Assembly (NCBI GenBank): GCA_964523105.1
Contig: CAZFZN010000001.1
Coordinates: forward strand, 124,001-188,000
DNA from: V1-33 sp964523105
GTDB lineage: Bacteria; Verrucomicrobiota; Verrucomicrobiia; Verrucomicrobiales; V1-33
DNA: 64,000 bases
Reading direction: 5' to 3'
In this document: in pieces, positions 27,841 through 36,918 of the stretch
Numbering within the stretch: position 1 is the first letter of the stretch
Layout: each line of letters opens with the position of its first letter
The notes under the pieces: model-generated
Databases searched by the model: none
Told to the model about the DNA's origin: nothing
The model's input: only the letters and a program-made list of their open reading frames with translations
Made by a program: the position numbers and the translations under genes

Positions 27841-30800
27841 TCACCGGCCCACCACCAGCCTCAGGAAACGCCGAGGGTGCGCCGGATCGGCTAGTGATGC
27901 GACATCTGTCACTTCCACCTGACGCAAGGCTCCGGTGGCGGGTTCGGTGACGGTCACGCCCGGGGCGACCGCTTCCACGGGATTGCCGGCGACGCTGCGG
28001 GCGAGTGTCATCCAGGGGCCGGTGAGTGCATCTGCGGCCTCGATGGAATAAGTGAGGTCGGCGGCGAGGGCATGGCGCTGGAACCGGAAAACGAGGTTCG
28101 CGCCCTCCACCGACGCCGTGGCCCGGGCGGAGTCGCCGGTACTGTCAGGGCGGGAGCCAAGGGCATACTCCAGCAGGTTCACGCACGCGTCGTTGTCAGG
28201 ATCGGAGAGTTCCCCGGCGAGGGCGGCATTGGCGGCATCGCTGCCGAAGTGCACGGCCTGCCATTCCGCGAACGTGCCCGGAGCCTGCGCGAGCCCGCTG
28301 AGGCGCAGGTCGAAGCCGATGTCGCTGCTGTTGGGCGCGGACTGGTGCAATTGCACGGCGAGGAGATTCGTGCCGGTGACGAGTGCGGACGAGGAGACGT
28401 GAAAGCTCCGCCATTCCTGCTCGCCGGTGCCGCCGATCGCCGTGGTGGCGAGCGTGGTGGAATTGAGGGTGCCGCTGCGCAGGTTGTCGCGCAGGATTTC
28501 CACGCCGTTGAGCCAGAGGACCGCGCCGTCGTCGCGCTGGAGATCGACTTTCAAAGCGTCGAAAGCGGCCGCATCGGCGACGGTGAAAGTGTGACGCAGC
28601 CATGTGACGGGAGGCACATTCGCGGGATCGCCGCCGTTGCTCAGCAGGGTGACCTCGCCGTCGCCGCCGTAGCCGAGCCGCGCGGGTCCGGACGGCCATG
28701 TGTTGTCCAGGTAGGCGGCGGTGTTCCAATGACCCGGCGGCGCGATGCCCGTGTCGCGATAGCGCCACACCGATCCCGAGGGCACTAGCACCGGCGGTGC
28801 GGACTGCGCTCCACCGAGTTCGAGATCGAAACTGAGATCGCTGCTGGCCGTGCCGGCCTGGTGCAGTTCCACGGCGAGCAGGTTGACGCCGGTGCGCAAC
28901 AATCGCACGTCGCCGGGCAGCGTGAGGAAAACGTTTTCGTCCGCGCCGCCGACGGCGGTGAGCGCCTGCGTGGAGGGCAGAATCGCGCCGGTGTCAGGGA
29001 GATTGCTGCGCACGAGTTCACGGCCGTTGAGCCAGACGACCGCACCGTCGTCGCGCAGCAGCCGAAGGCGGAGGGCGGTGTAAGCACGGGCGTCGGCCAC
29101 ATTGAAGCTGCGGCGAAACCAGGTGGTGATGCGCGCGGGATCGTTCACCAGCGCGGTGGCTTCGTCATTCTCCCCGAATCCCAGCTGCGCCGCACCGGCG
29201 GGCCATGCGGAATCGTTGTACGAAGCGGTGGCCCATGCCGCACCGGGCACGGCGCCGGTGTCGAGATACCGCCACGCGGAGCCGGCGGCGACCAGGATGT
29301 CCGGCGCGTCGAGGAACTCCAGGGCGCGACGCATCAGTTCCGCGCGCACGGCACTGCCGCTGATGGTTTCAAAAGGAAGCCCCAGATAAACCACACGCCC
29401 GCCACCCGCGGCGCCGTCGTATTGCAGCGCGGCGGCGCCGGGTGACACGCCGGCATACGTCAGGGCCGCGACCGCTCCGCCCAGCGGCGTGAGCACGTCC
29501 GGGGACTGCACGGGATAGACACCGCGCGTGCCGTCATCGAACGTCATCGATCCCATGCCGGCAAAGATGCCGCCGGCCGCGGCATTGAGCGTGTAGCTGC
29601 CGGAGTCGTCGCTGGCGTCGCTGGCGAGGTCGGCCTTGAGTTGCGTATTGAAGAACGTGCGGTCCGCCGCCACCGGCCCGCTGGCACGGTCCAAATCCCA
29701 TGCGATTTCCGATCCGGAAACGAACAGGCTTCCGCCCCCGGCGCGAAACGCCGTCACCGCATTCTGCTCCGCGGCGCTGAAAGTCTCGTCGGCGGTGGAT
29801 TCCTGACCGCAGGCCCAGATCACCACGGGGTAATCCGTCAATGTCACCGCGCCGGACGCGATGTGCTCGTTTTGGCAGGAGTCGAACGCATAACCCGCCG
29901 CGCTCAGCGCTTTTCCGTGCGGGACGACATAGTCCGACGAGTTGTTCCGACGCGGCAGCACGCGCTCGGCCGCGCCGGTGGCATCCGGCGGAGCATAGCC
30001 CTGACGCGTCAGATCCTGACGCAAATTGAGCGTCCGGTCGAAGCGGTCGAAGGCATTCACAAACAAGACCTGCCGCGCACCGGCGGAGGAAGTGCGGCAG
30101 CCGGCGACTTCCGCGGGAAACGACTCGCCGCCCGCATTCGTGGCCGCGACGCGAAAATACCAGTCAGTATCCGGTGCGAGTCCTGTCAGGGTGTAGCCCG
30201 TCACGTTGCCCACCGTGACCGGCGCGCCGAAGCCGTAGCCGTTGGCGGAGCGGTAAATGACATAGCCGGTTGGCGCACCGCTGCCGCCTGTGCTCAGCGG
30301 CGGCGTCCAGTTGAGCACGACGGCGCCGTTCGCACCGGCGCGGGCCCGCAGTCCGGTCGGCGCCTCCGGCGGGAAATTCAGCGGCCCGCCGGCGAACTCG
30401 TTCATGTACTTCACCACCGCGTGCATCGCGGCCTTGCCCACGGCGCTGCGCGCTTTGGGATCGCGCATCAACCCCGCGTCGTCCGGGCTGTCGTGGAACG
30501 CGACCTCGATGATGGTGGCGTCCATTTCATAACTAAACAGACTGCCGTCGATTTCCGAATACCCGCCGGTGTAAGTAATGTTGCTGCGGTTTTGCCAGGG
30601 AAGTTCCAGCGGCGGGGAGCCCAGGGCGACGAGGTCGTCGTTCACTTCACGTCCGCAGAGCTGTGCGAGCCGGGTTTGATTCGGCGTCGGGTCGCCGGTG
30701 ATGAGCGCCAGCGTGCCGCGGCCGCCGCCGGCATTGGAATGAAAGCTGATGTGCATGCGGTCGAAAAAACTGCCCGCCGACTCGCGATTCATTTCGGCCG

Positions 30801-31830
30801 ACATCTTGGACGGCGCGCTCCAGCTGTCGCTCTCGTCCGCTCCGCCGCCGTCATAGAGCGTGCTGCTTTGCCCCTGGCCGAGATTGGCCTGAAACCAGTA
30901 GCGGCAGTTTTCCTCCTCACACGGATAAGTGCTCACTCCCGTGCCGCGGTCCACCGTGCCCATGCCGTTTCCAAACCGGATGGCGTCGGCAAAGGTGTAA
31001 TCGCCCTGCGCGGACGAGCGCAGATTGCTCACCACCACCGAACCCGTGGCGGCATTCGCTCCGGCTTCGAAGTAGTATTCGCCCAAATAGACCCAGCCGT
31101 TACCGACCATGTGATGAGGGATGCGCACCTGTGACTCTCCGCCGGTATGACGAATGCGGTACAGCTGATGCGTGCGGTCCGATCCGTGCCGCACCCAGGT
31201 ATAAACGGGGTAGTAACCGCGGGCGGGAAGATTCGGCGTGTAGGTCGCGGTGGCCGTCTCTGCATTGGCCAGTGCCGCATAGCGATAGGGCACATCGCCT
31301 ACGCCGCCGAAGAAGAGCGTGGACGTGCTGTTTGCCCAGGTGCCGGTGTAAGTCACCGCCGCGTCGTCGTTGTCCAGCACCACGGCATTGTTCTGCTGAC
31401 CCAGAGGACGCATCGGCACCACCACTGCGCCGGCATTGAAACACCATGCGGCGAAGAAATTCATCTGGTCCAGATTGCCCATGTCCTCATTCATCTCCTG
31501 CGTCACACCGCGCTGCACGCGCCAGTAATTCGGGTCCCACGTCCAGCCGTGCCCGCCGTTGGTGAAAACAATCTTCCCACTCAACACCCCGGATGGCTGC
31601 CGCGCCGCCGGCACCACCGGTCCGCGCGGAAGCGACACCGGCGGAGAAGGATCAACCGGTATCGTCTCGGCAAAGTCCGGTGAATACTTTGTTGGCGGCT
31701 CGATGGATTCATCGATGAGCCGGTCCATGCAGGCATCGCACGCCCGCGTCGCGGCGGCGGTCAGCAGAAGCGCGATTCCGGGAAGAGGGAGCAGTGTGAT
31801 TCGCACCGGGGGAAGGCGAAGTTTTGTCAT
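27841..31830 (-). CDS. Giant secreted N-acetylmuramoyl-L-alanine amidase-like modular protein
   Basis: A 1329-residue exported protein (signal peptide to about residue 30, ending AATRACDAC). An amidase_3-type zinc domain seems to be split: IVFTNGGHGW near 85 gives the first His and the EMNED segment an acidic ligand; a golvesin/Xly-like beta domain (about 145-270) follows; then FHSNAGGG (about 360) and IIEVAFHDSPDDAGLM (about 450) give the second His and the catalytic Glu. Next come an FN3 domain (about 490-580), a ThuA/glutaminase-like segment (VVIWACGQES, GGSLFVSGSE), two copies of a roughly 150-residue module containing DDGAVxWLNG, and a C-terminal tail. It should cut peptidoglycan peptide links. 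Downstream of cdaA, 56 bp gap. Confidence 0.78.
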   Translation of the reverse strand: MTKLRLPPVRITLLPLPGIALLLTAAATRACDACMDRLIDESIEPPTKYSPDFAETIPVDPSPPVSLPRGPVVPAARQPSGVLSGKIVFTNGGHGWTWDPNYWRVQRGVTQEMNEDMGNLDQMNFFAAWCFNAGAVVVPMRPLGQQNNAVVLDNDDAAVTYTGTWANSTSTLFFGGVGDVPYRYAALANAETATATYTPNLPARGYYPVYTWVRHGSDRTHQLYRIRHTGGESQVRIPHHMVGNGWVYLGEYYFEAGANAATGSVVVSNLRSSAQGDYTFADAIRFGNGMGTVDRGTGVSTYPCEEENCRYWFQANLGQGQSSTLYDGGGADESDSWSAPSKMSAEMNRESAGSFFDRMHISFHSNAGGGRGTLALITGDPTPNQTRLAQLCGREVNDDLVALGSPPLELPWQNRSNITYTGGYSEIDGSLFSYEMDATIIEVAFHDSPDDAGLMRDPKARSAVGKAAMHAVVKYMNEFAGGPLNFPPEAPTGLRARAGANGAVVLNWTPPLSTGGSGAPTGYVIYRSANGYGFGAPVTVGNVTGYTLTGLAPDTDWYFRVAATNAGGESFPAEVAGCRTSSAGARQVLFVNAFDRFDRTLNLRQDLTRQGYAPPDATGAAERVLPRRNNSSDYVVPHGKALSAAGYAFDSCQNEHIASGAVTLTDYPVVIWACGQESTADETFSAAEQNAVTAFRAGGGSLFVSGSEIAWDLDRASGPVAADRTFFNTQLKADLASDASDDSGSYTLNAAAGGIFAGMGSMTFDDGTRGVYPVQSPDVLTPLGGAVAALTYAGVSPGAAALQYDGAAGGGRVVYLGLPFETISGSAVRAELMRRALEFLDAPDILVAAGSAWRYLDTGAVPGAAWATASYNDSAWPAGAAQLGFGENDEATALVNDPARITTWFRRSFNVADARAYTALRLRLLRDDGAVVWLNGRELVRSNLPDTGAILPSTQALTAVGGADENVFLTLPGDVRLLRTGVNLLAVELHQAGTASSDLSFDLELGGAQSAPPVLVPSGSVWRYRDTGIAPPGHWNTAAYLDNTWPSGPARLGYGGDGEVTLLSNGGDPANVPPVTWLRHTFTVADAAAFDALKVDLQRDDGAVLWLNGVEILRDNLRSGTLNSTTLATTAIGGTGEQEWRSFHVSSSALVTGTNLLAVQLHQSAPNSSDIGFDLRLSGLAQAPGTFAEWQAVHFGSDAANAALAGELSDPDNDACVNLLEYALGSRPDSTGDSARATASVEGANLVFRFQRHALAADLTYSIEAADALTGPWMTLARSVAGNPVEAVAPGVTVTEPATGALRQVEVTDVASLADPAHPRRFLRLVVGR

Positions 31831-31886
31831 GCCGGGGAGCTTCACCGGAGCGGAGCGTTCGCGCAAAGCCGCTTTGGCGGGCCGGC

Positions 31887-32690
31887 TCAAGCCTCCAGCC
31901 GCTTTGTGGCCGCGCGGTCGTGCATCACCTCGGGTTCGCGTTCCACTTCGCGGGCGGGGGCGTCGAGCAGTTGGGCGAGTCGTTCACGGAAGATGGGGAC
32001 GGTGAGGGCCTGATAGAGTTCCCCGCCGGCGCAGATGGAGATTTGGCCGGTTTCTTCACTGACGATAACGGCGATGGCGTCGGTCTGTTCAGTGATGCCC
32101 ATGCCCGCGCGGTGGCGCAGACCGATGCTGCGGTCTGACAATTCCCGCTGACTGACGGGGAAGACGCAGCCGGCGCCCTGGATGCGGCCGTTGCGCAGCA
32201 CCATGCCGCCGTCATGCAGCGCCGTCTTGGGATGGAAAATGGTGAGCACGAGTTCCGGCGTAAACTTCGCGTCCATTTCGACGCCGGTTTCGACAAACTG
32301 GTCGAGGTCCATGCCGCGCTCGAAGGCGAAGAGCGCGCCGAAGCGCTTGGCGGAGAGCTGCCGCACCGCCTCCTCCATGAGGTCGAGCATTTCCGTGCTG
32401 GCACGCCGCGCCGAGAACAGCCGGTGACTGCCGAGACTGACAAAAGCCCGGCGCACTTCCGGCTGAAAAATGACCACCAGCATCAGTCCGCAAAAGAGTG
32501 CGAAACTGCGGATCAGCTGCATGTTCAACAGATGGGAAATGATGAGCAGTCCGCCCACGATGGCGGCGATCACGACGAGCAGCCGCGAACCGCTGGCCTG
32601 CCTCAGGTACCTCCACGCCACAGCGAAGGAGCCCACCATGAGAAGAACCTCGATGACGGGACGCCACTGCTCTGTGAGAAAGTCGCCCAT
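31887..32690 (-). CDS. cdaA: Diadenylate cyclase, CdaA type
   Basis: A 267-residue membrane enzyme making c-di-AMP from two ATP. Three hydrophobic helices fill residues 12-75, then the DAC domain: FGALFAFER (about 117), HD160-GG (normally DGA), GAGCVFPVS, and R192-H193-R194 in GLRHRAGMG, followed by IAVIVSEETG. The RHR motif and overall length fit CdaA; the DGA motif reads DGG. c-di-AMP controls K+ uptake and cell-wall homeostasis, and the next gene in the likely operon is a wall amidase. ATG 32690 (MGDFLTEQW) starts just before the first helix. Confidence 0.93.
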   Translation of the reverse strand: MGDFLTEQWRPVIEVLLMVGSFAVAWRYLRQASGSRLLVVIAAIVGGLLIISHLLNMQLIRSFALFCGLMLVVIFQPEVRRAFVSLGSHRLFSARRASTEMLDLMEEAVRQLSAKRFGALFAFERGMDLDQFVETGVEMDAKFTPELVLTIFHPKTALHDGGMVLRNGRIQGAGCVFPVSQRELSDRSIGLRHRAGMGITEQTDAIAVIVSEETGQISICAGGELYQALTVPIFRERLAQLLDAPAREVEREPEVMHDRAATKRLEA

Positions 32691-32790
32691 TCCTGTGTGA
32701 GTGCTGAAAATACCGCACCTGGTGCGGCGTGCCACCAATAGATGCGCGGGAGTGAAAAAAATTCAGAGCCCGGGAACTTTGCGGCCCCGC

Positions 32791-33018
32791 CTCCGACCTC
32801 CGACCTCCGACCTCCGACCTCCGACCTCTGACCTCTGACCTCTGACCTCTGACCTCTGACCTCNNNNNNNNNNNNNNNNNNNNNNNNNNNNNNNNNNNNN
32901 NNNNNNNNNNNNNNNNNNNNNNNNNNNNNNNNNNNNNNNNNNNNNNNNNNNNNNNNNNNNNNNGACCTCTGACCTCTGACCTCTGACCTCTGACCTCTGA
33001 CCTCTGACCTCTGACCTC
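32791..33018. repeat. Heptamer tandem repeat containing an assembly gap
   Basis: Five copies of CTCCGAC (32791-32825), five of CTCTGAC (32826-32860), 100 N, then seven more CTCTGAC copies up to the stop codon of the upstream gene. The two unit types differ by one base and are grouped, as expected from slippage. The true length is unknown because assembly failed inside it. Confidence 0.95.
32864..32963. other. Assembly gap of 100 N
   Basis: Exactly 100 undetermined bases, the conventional placeholder for a gap of unknown size. Both flanks are the same CTCTGAC repeat, so the gap most likely hides more copies of it. Confidence 0.97.
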
Positions 33019-33574
33019 AGTCCCCTGCGTCCCCTGCGTCCCCTGCGGCGCGCGCGCGTCTTTCCATGAGCCCTTCCACGGCCCTGCGCAGGAGCGGACG
33101 GGCGCGCAGGGGCACGGGATCGAGACTGATGATGACCTTCGAATCCTGATAGCCTGCGAGCGTCAGGACCAGCAGGCGGTCGTCCTCCGAAACCTCCGCA
33201 TGGCCGACTTCCCCCCACGAAAACAACTGCATCTGCTGCGCCGGACGGAAGAAGGGAAAAATTTCGATGCCGATGGGTGAGAGCAGCAGATAGGCGTGGC
33301 GCGTCAGGTGGAGCGCCACGCGCAGGCAACCCCATGCGGCCAGCAGCGGGAGCAGCAGCCACAGCAGCGTGAGCCATGAATGCCAGCGCCACCAAAGAAG
33401 TATGCCGAGTCCCGCCGCGAGGCAGAGAAACAGCACTGCCACGATGACAAACGTCACAGCCTGGCGGCTCCGCGTGAACCGGAGTTCCTTGAAAGGCTTG
33501 TCTTTGGACGAAGGAACAGGCTGGCCGGCGTCGCGCATGGGAGAGTCCGGATTTTCGGCACGGGCGGTGGTCAT
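33017..33574 (-). CDS. Membrane protein of unknown function
   Basis: A 185-residue protein with a polar N terminus, two close hydrophobic helices (about 36-58 and 63-80) and a soluble C-terminal half with a beta pattern (AYLLLSPIGIEIFPFF, LFSWGEVGHAEVSEDDRLLVLTL), similar to PH-like membrane-associated domains. I do not recognise a family. The last residues (AGD repeated three times) are encoded by a 9-bp tandem repeat, GTCCCCTGC on the plus strand, which runs straight into the heptamer repeat after the stop. ATG 33574 is chosen; the frame opens 22 codons earlier. Confidence 0.7.
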   Translation of the reverse strand: MTTARAENPDSPMRDAGQPVPSSKDKPFKELRFTRSRQAVTFVIVAVLFLCLAAGLGILLWWRWHSWLTLLWLLLPLLAAWGCLRVALHLTRHAYLLLSPIGIEIFPFFRPAQQMQLFSWGEVGHAEVSEDDRLLVLTLAGYQDSKVIISLDPVPLRARPLLRRAVEGLMERRARAAGDAGDAGD

Positions 33575-33835
33575 GGAGCGAAGGGTTGCCCGGGCAGAAT
33601 TGCCGCGGGTCCTGCAGAGGGTTCTACAAATCCCGATCATGCAAGCCCGCGAATGTCGCGGCTGACCTGATCCAGCACAGCATCCCTGAACGAACGCCGT
33701 CGCTCATGACAAACCGCGGACGCCGGCTGCCGGCAGGCCAGCGTCCGCCGGCGGAGTACGAAACGGCAGAGCCCATTTCAGCAGTCCGCGATCACGGCCT
33801 CGCCGACCCGCGGAGAATGCTTCCCACTCAAAGCT

Positions 33836-35464
33836 GTGTCTGTTCACGCTTTGAGAATTGCCGTCGCCTTCGCCCTGCCGCCCTCCGTCCATGCTTTGAC
33901 CGGAGCAGCGGAACCAGGTGCGGCGACGGATCGGGTGATTCGTTTCGAGGAGGTCACAGAAAAGGCAGGGCTGCGGGCGCCGCTGGCGGGACTGCTGGGA
34001 CATGGCGGGGCATGGGGCGATTTCGACGGGGACGGACGGATCGACTTGTTTGTGGGCGGCTTTGCGGACCGGCCGGACGCCGAGTACTCGCCGGCGGCAG
34101 GGCCGGTGCTCAATCAACTGTTCCGGAATGAGGGCAGCGGGCGGTTCTCCGTCGTCAATCATCCGGGCCTCCACACGCCGGCGCGGACGAGCGGGGCCGT
34201 GTTCGCCGATCTGAATAACGACGGCACGCTCGAATTGTACGTGGCGAACAACGCGAAGTCGAAAGCCGGCAGGGGCGGCCCGGTGCAGCAGGCGGCGCAG
34301 GTGCAGCACAGTCAGTTGTTTCGCAATGACGGCGGCAAACTGGTGGATGTCTCCGCCGGGAGCGGCGCCTGTCCGGAGTCGCTCTTCACGGCGCGCAATG
34401 TGGGCGTCTTTGACTACGATGCGGACGGCTTGCTCGATCTCTTCGTGGTGGAGGACAAATTCACAAAGGCTCCCCGCTCGACTTTGCTGCGCAATCTCGG
34501 CGGGCTCGGATTTGCCGGCGCCAACGAAACAGCGGGGCTGCCACCTGACATCTTTGGGCTCGGCCTCGCCGTGGCGGATGTGAATGGCGACCACCGGCCG
34601 GATTTTTTCACAGGTCACAGCAACCGCCTCTTTCTCAGCCAGCCGGGGAATCGTTATCGCGAGGCAGTGGAACTCGCGCCGGTATTCCGGCATGAACCGT
34701 TCGATGCCGAGGACTGGCCATGCGGCGCGGCGTTTGGCGATTTGAATCGTGACGGCCTTCTGGATCTCGTGGTGAGCGCCCACTGTGTCAAAGCGCGGAA
34801 CCGTGTTTTCCTGCACGGCGGGATGAAGGACGGCGTCCCGCGATATCGCGAGATTACCGCAGAGGCAGGGCTGGCCGACATAGTGCCGGCGCGCTGTCCG
34901 CACGTGGAAATTCAGGATTTCGACAACGACGGCTGGCCGGACATTTATGTTTCCGCTGCATGGATCGACAATGGCTCAGTGATACCGCTCATTTACCGCC
35001 ACAGCGGCGTGCGGGATGGAGTGCCGCGCTTCACGCCGCCGCGTCAGATCGCGATGCCCATGGTGTATTATCCCGCGGGGCCGTCGGCCGATTTCGACGC
35101 CGATGGCCGGCTCGATCTCTTTCTCATCAATTGGTTTTCGGGAAACCACTCGCGGCTGTTGCGGAACGATTCCCCGGTGAAGTCCTGGCTCGATGTGCGC
35201 GTGAAGGGGCGCGCGTTCAATTCCATGGGCGTCGGCTCCCGCGTGGAGGTGTTTGCCGCGGGACACATGGGCGAACCGTCGCACCGGCTCGGTGCCGGGG
35301 AAATCAGCACAGGCTACGGATACGCGAGCGGTCAGCCGGCGGTCTGTCATTTCGGACTTGGCGATGCCGCCGCGGTGGATGTGGAGATTCGGCTCCCGAA
35401 TTCCACGGTCGTCAAAAGGCCTAACGTGAAGGCAAACCAAGTCCTCATCCTTGAAGAACCATGA
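33836..35464 (+). CDS. Secreted FG-GAP/VCBS repeat protein with ASPIC/UnbV domain
   Basis: A 542-residue exported protein starting at GTG 33836. Its leader is short and not very hydrophobic (LRIAVAFALPPSVHALTGA). The body is a seven-bladed-propeller type series of FG-GAP/VCBS repeats, each with a Ca2+-binding D-x-D-x-D-G core (DFDGDGRIDLF, DLNNDGTLELY, DYDADGLLDLF, DVNGDHRPDFF, DLNRDGLLDLV, DFDNDGWPDIY, DFDADGRLDLF). The C-terminal 90 residues match the ASPIC/UnbV domain (SWLDVRVKG, GVGSRVEVFA, GYGYASGQPAVCHFGLG). Function unknown; probably surface adhesion or polymer binding. Its stop overlaps the next gene's ATG (ATGA). Confidence 0.88.
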   Translation: MSVHALRIAVAFALPPSVHALTGAAEPGAATDRVIRFEEVTEKAGLRAPLAGLLGHGGAWGDFDGDGRIDLFVGGFADRPDAEYSPAAGPVLNQLFRNEGSGRFSVVNHPGLHTPARTSGAVFADLNNDGTLELYVANNAKSKAGRGGPVQQAAQVQHSQLFRNDGGKLVDVSAGSGACPESLFTARNVGVFDYDADGLLDLFVVEDKFTKAPRSTLLRNLGGLGFAGANETAGLPPDIFGLGLAVADVNGDHRPDFFTGHSNRLFLSQPGNRYREAVELAPVFRHEPFDAEDWPCGAAFGDLNRDGLLDLVVSAHCVKARNRVFLHGGMKDGVPRYREITAEAGLADIVPARCPHVEIQDFDNDGWPDIYVSAAWIDNGSVIPLIYRHSGVRDGVPRFTPPRQIAMPMVYYPAGPSADFDADGRLDLFLINWFSGNHSRLLRNDSPVKSWLDVRVKGRAFNSMGVGSRVEVFAAGHMGEPSHRLGAGEISTGYGYASGQPAVCHFGLGDAAAVDVEIRLPNSTVVKRPNVKANQVLILEEP

Positions 35465-36804
35465 ACTGTCTGCTCCATCATTGCGCGTTCGCTTTGGCCC
35501 TGGCGCTGACCTGCGCCGCTGCGGACAAGCCCGCCAGGAGTGGCGAGGCGCAGCCCGTCTTTCCCCCCGTCCTGCCAAACGGCGCTGCCAGTGTGACGGA
35601 ATGTTCGCCCGACTTTATCAAAGCCCCCGCAGGATTTCCCGCGGATGTGCCCGTCGCGAAAACCGCGCCGACCGTGGACTTCGCGTTCTTTCCGGGCCAG
35701 AATTATCCAGGAAAACCGTGGTCCGCGTGGGGCGACAGCCTGGCGGTAAACGGAAAATATTACGCCGCCGTTGGCGACCACCTCGCGCCGGGCAATGCCT
35801 TCGTGTACGAATACGACCCTGCGACCAAAGGATTCCGCCAGCTCGTCGATTTGAAAAAACTGCTGCAGCTGCCGGACGGACATTACACGCCTGGCAAGAT
35901 TCACAGCCGGCTGGACCTCGGCAGCGACGGCTGGCTCTACTGCTCGACGCACCGTGGATCCACCCGCATCACGACCGATGAAAATCACTACCAGGGCGAC
36001 TGGATCATTCGCTGCCATCCGGCTGACGGGAAATCGGAGATCGTCGCGCATGCTCCGGTTCCCAAGCATTGCATCCCGTGCAGCGCGCTGGATCCGGAGC
36101 GGCTGATTTTCTATGGCGGCACCGCTCCGGGCAGCGACAGCAACGTGCAGGACATCCAGTTTTTCGCTTACGATATCCGCAGCCGGAAAGTGCTCTACTC
36201 CGGTGCGGACGGTCCGGCGCGCTGCATGATCTTCGCGTCCTCCACCGGCCGCGTTTACTGGGCGGGAAGTCAATCGGGAGCGCTGCTGCGCTGGGATCCG
36301 GAAACTCGCGGCGCCCCGGCGCGGCTCGAGGGCACGATTGGCATCCGGGCAGCGACGGAGGAAACGCGCGACGGGCTCGTCTATACCGTGTCCGAAGGCA
36401 AAGCCGGCGCGATGCCGCAATTGTACGAGTTCCACACCGCGACGGAGAAGATCACTCCGCTGGGCACGGCATCGGTGGGCTCCCAGGGATACATCACTTC
36501 ACTGGATGCAGATCCGTCAGGACGGTATCTCTATTACGTCCCCGGCGCTCACGGCGGCAGCGACCAGGACGGCGGCGCCGTGGTGCAGTTCGATGTGAAG
36601 ACGAAGTCGCGCAAAGTCATCGCCTTTCTCGCGCCGTTCTTCGCCGCAAAATACGGCAGCACGCTCAAGGGCACCTACAGCACCGCCCTCGATCCCGCCG
36701 GCGACAGGCTTTACATCACCTGGAACAACAGCCGGGGCGCCAAAGCATGGGATTCGGTGGCGTTGACCGTGGTCCACATTCCGGAATCCGAACGGAAACC
36801 CTGA
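35461..36804 (+). CDS. Secreted beta-propeller-like protein, coupled to UnbV gene
   Basis: A 447-residue exported protein (signal peptide ending ALTCAAAD). It contains several repeats suggestive of a beta-propeller: SRLDLGSDGWLYCSTHRG, IFASSTGRVYWAGSQSGALLRWDPET, YITSLDADPSGRYLYYVPG, YSTALDPAGDRLYITWNNS. No catalytic motif is evident; a KHCIPCSALD pair of cysteines could form a disulfide. It starts inside the stop of the UnbV-domain gene (ATGA overlap, 35461-35464), which implies translational coupling and a shared role outside the cytoplasm. Substrate unknown. Confidence 0.8.
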   Translation: MNCLLHHCAFALALALTCAAADKPARSGEAQPVFPPVLPNGAASVTECSPDFIKAPAGFPADVPVAKTAPTVDFAFFPGQNYPGKPWSAWGDSLAVNGKYYAAVGDHLAPGNAFVYEYDPATKGFRQLVDLKKLLQLPDGHYTPGKIHSRLDLGSDGWLYCSTHRGSTRITTDENHYQGDWIIRCHPADGKSEIVAHAPVPKHCIPCSALDPERLIFYGGTAPGSDSNVQDIQFFAYDIRSRKVLYSGADGPARCMIFASSTGRVYWAGSQSGALLRWDPETRGAPARLEGTIGIRAATEETRDGLVYTVSEGKAGAMPQLYEFHTATEKITPLGTASVGSQGYITSLDADPSGRYLYYVPGAHGGSDQDGGAVVQFDVKTKSRKVIAFLAPFFAAKYGSTLKGTYSTALDPAGDRLYITWNNSRGAKAWDSVALTVVHIPESERKP

Positions 36805-36918
36805 CCCCGGGGCCGCCGGGAATAAAACGCGCCGGTCCCCGGCCGATGCGCCGCTTCAATCCGGGAATGTCCCTTGCCCCGGCGGGCGCGGCCATTATCT
36901 CGCGCGCTCCCATTCTCT

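Noticed and set aside
32791..33018. CRISPR array
   Set aside because: Units are 7 bp without spacers; simple tandem repeat.
36805..36918. Terminator between the propeller gene and pheT
   Set aside because: GC-rich inverted sequence is present but no T-run follows; not reported as a terminator.
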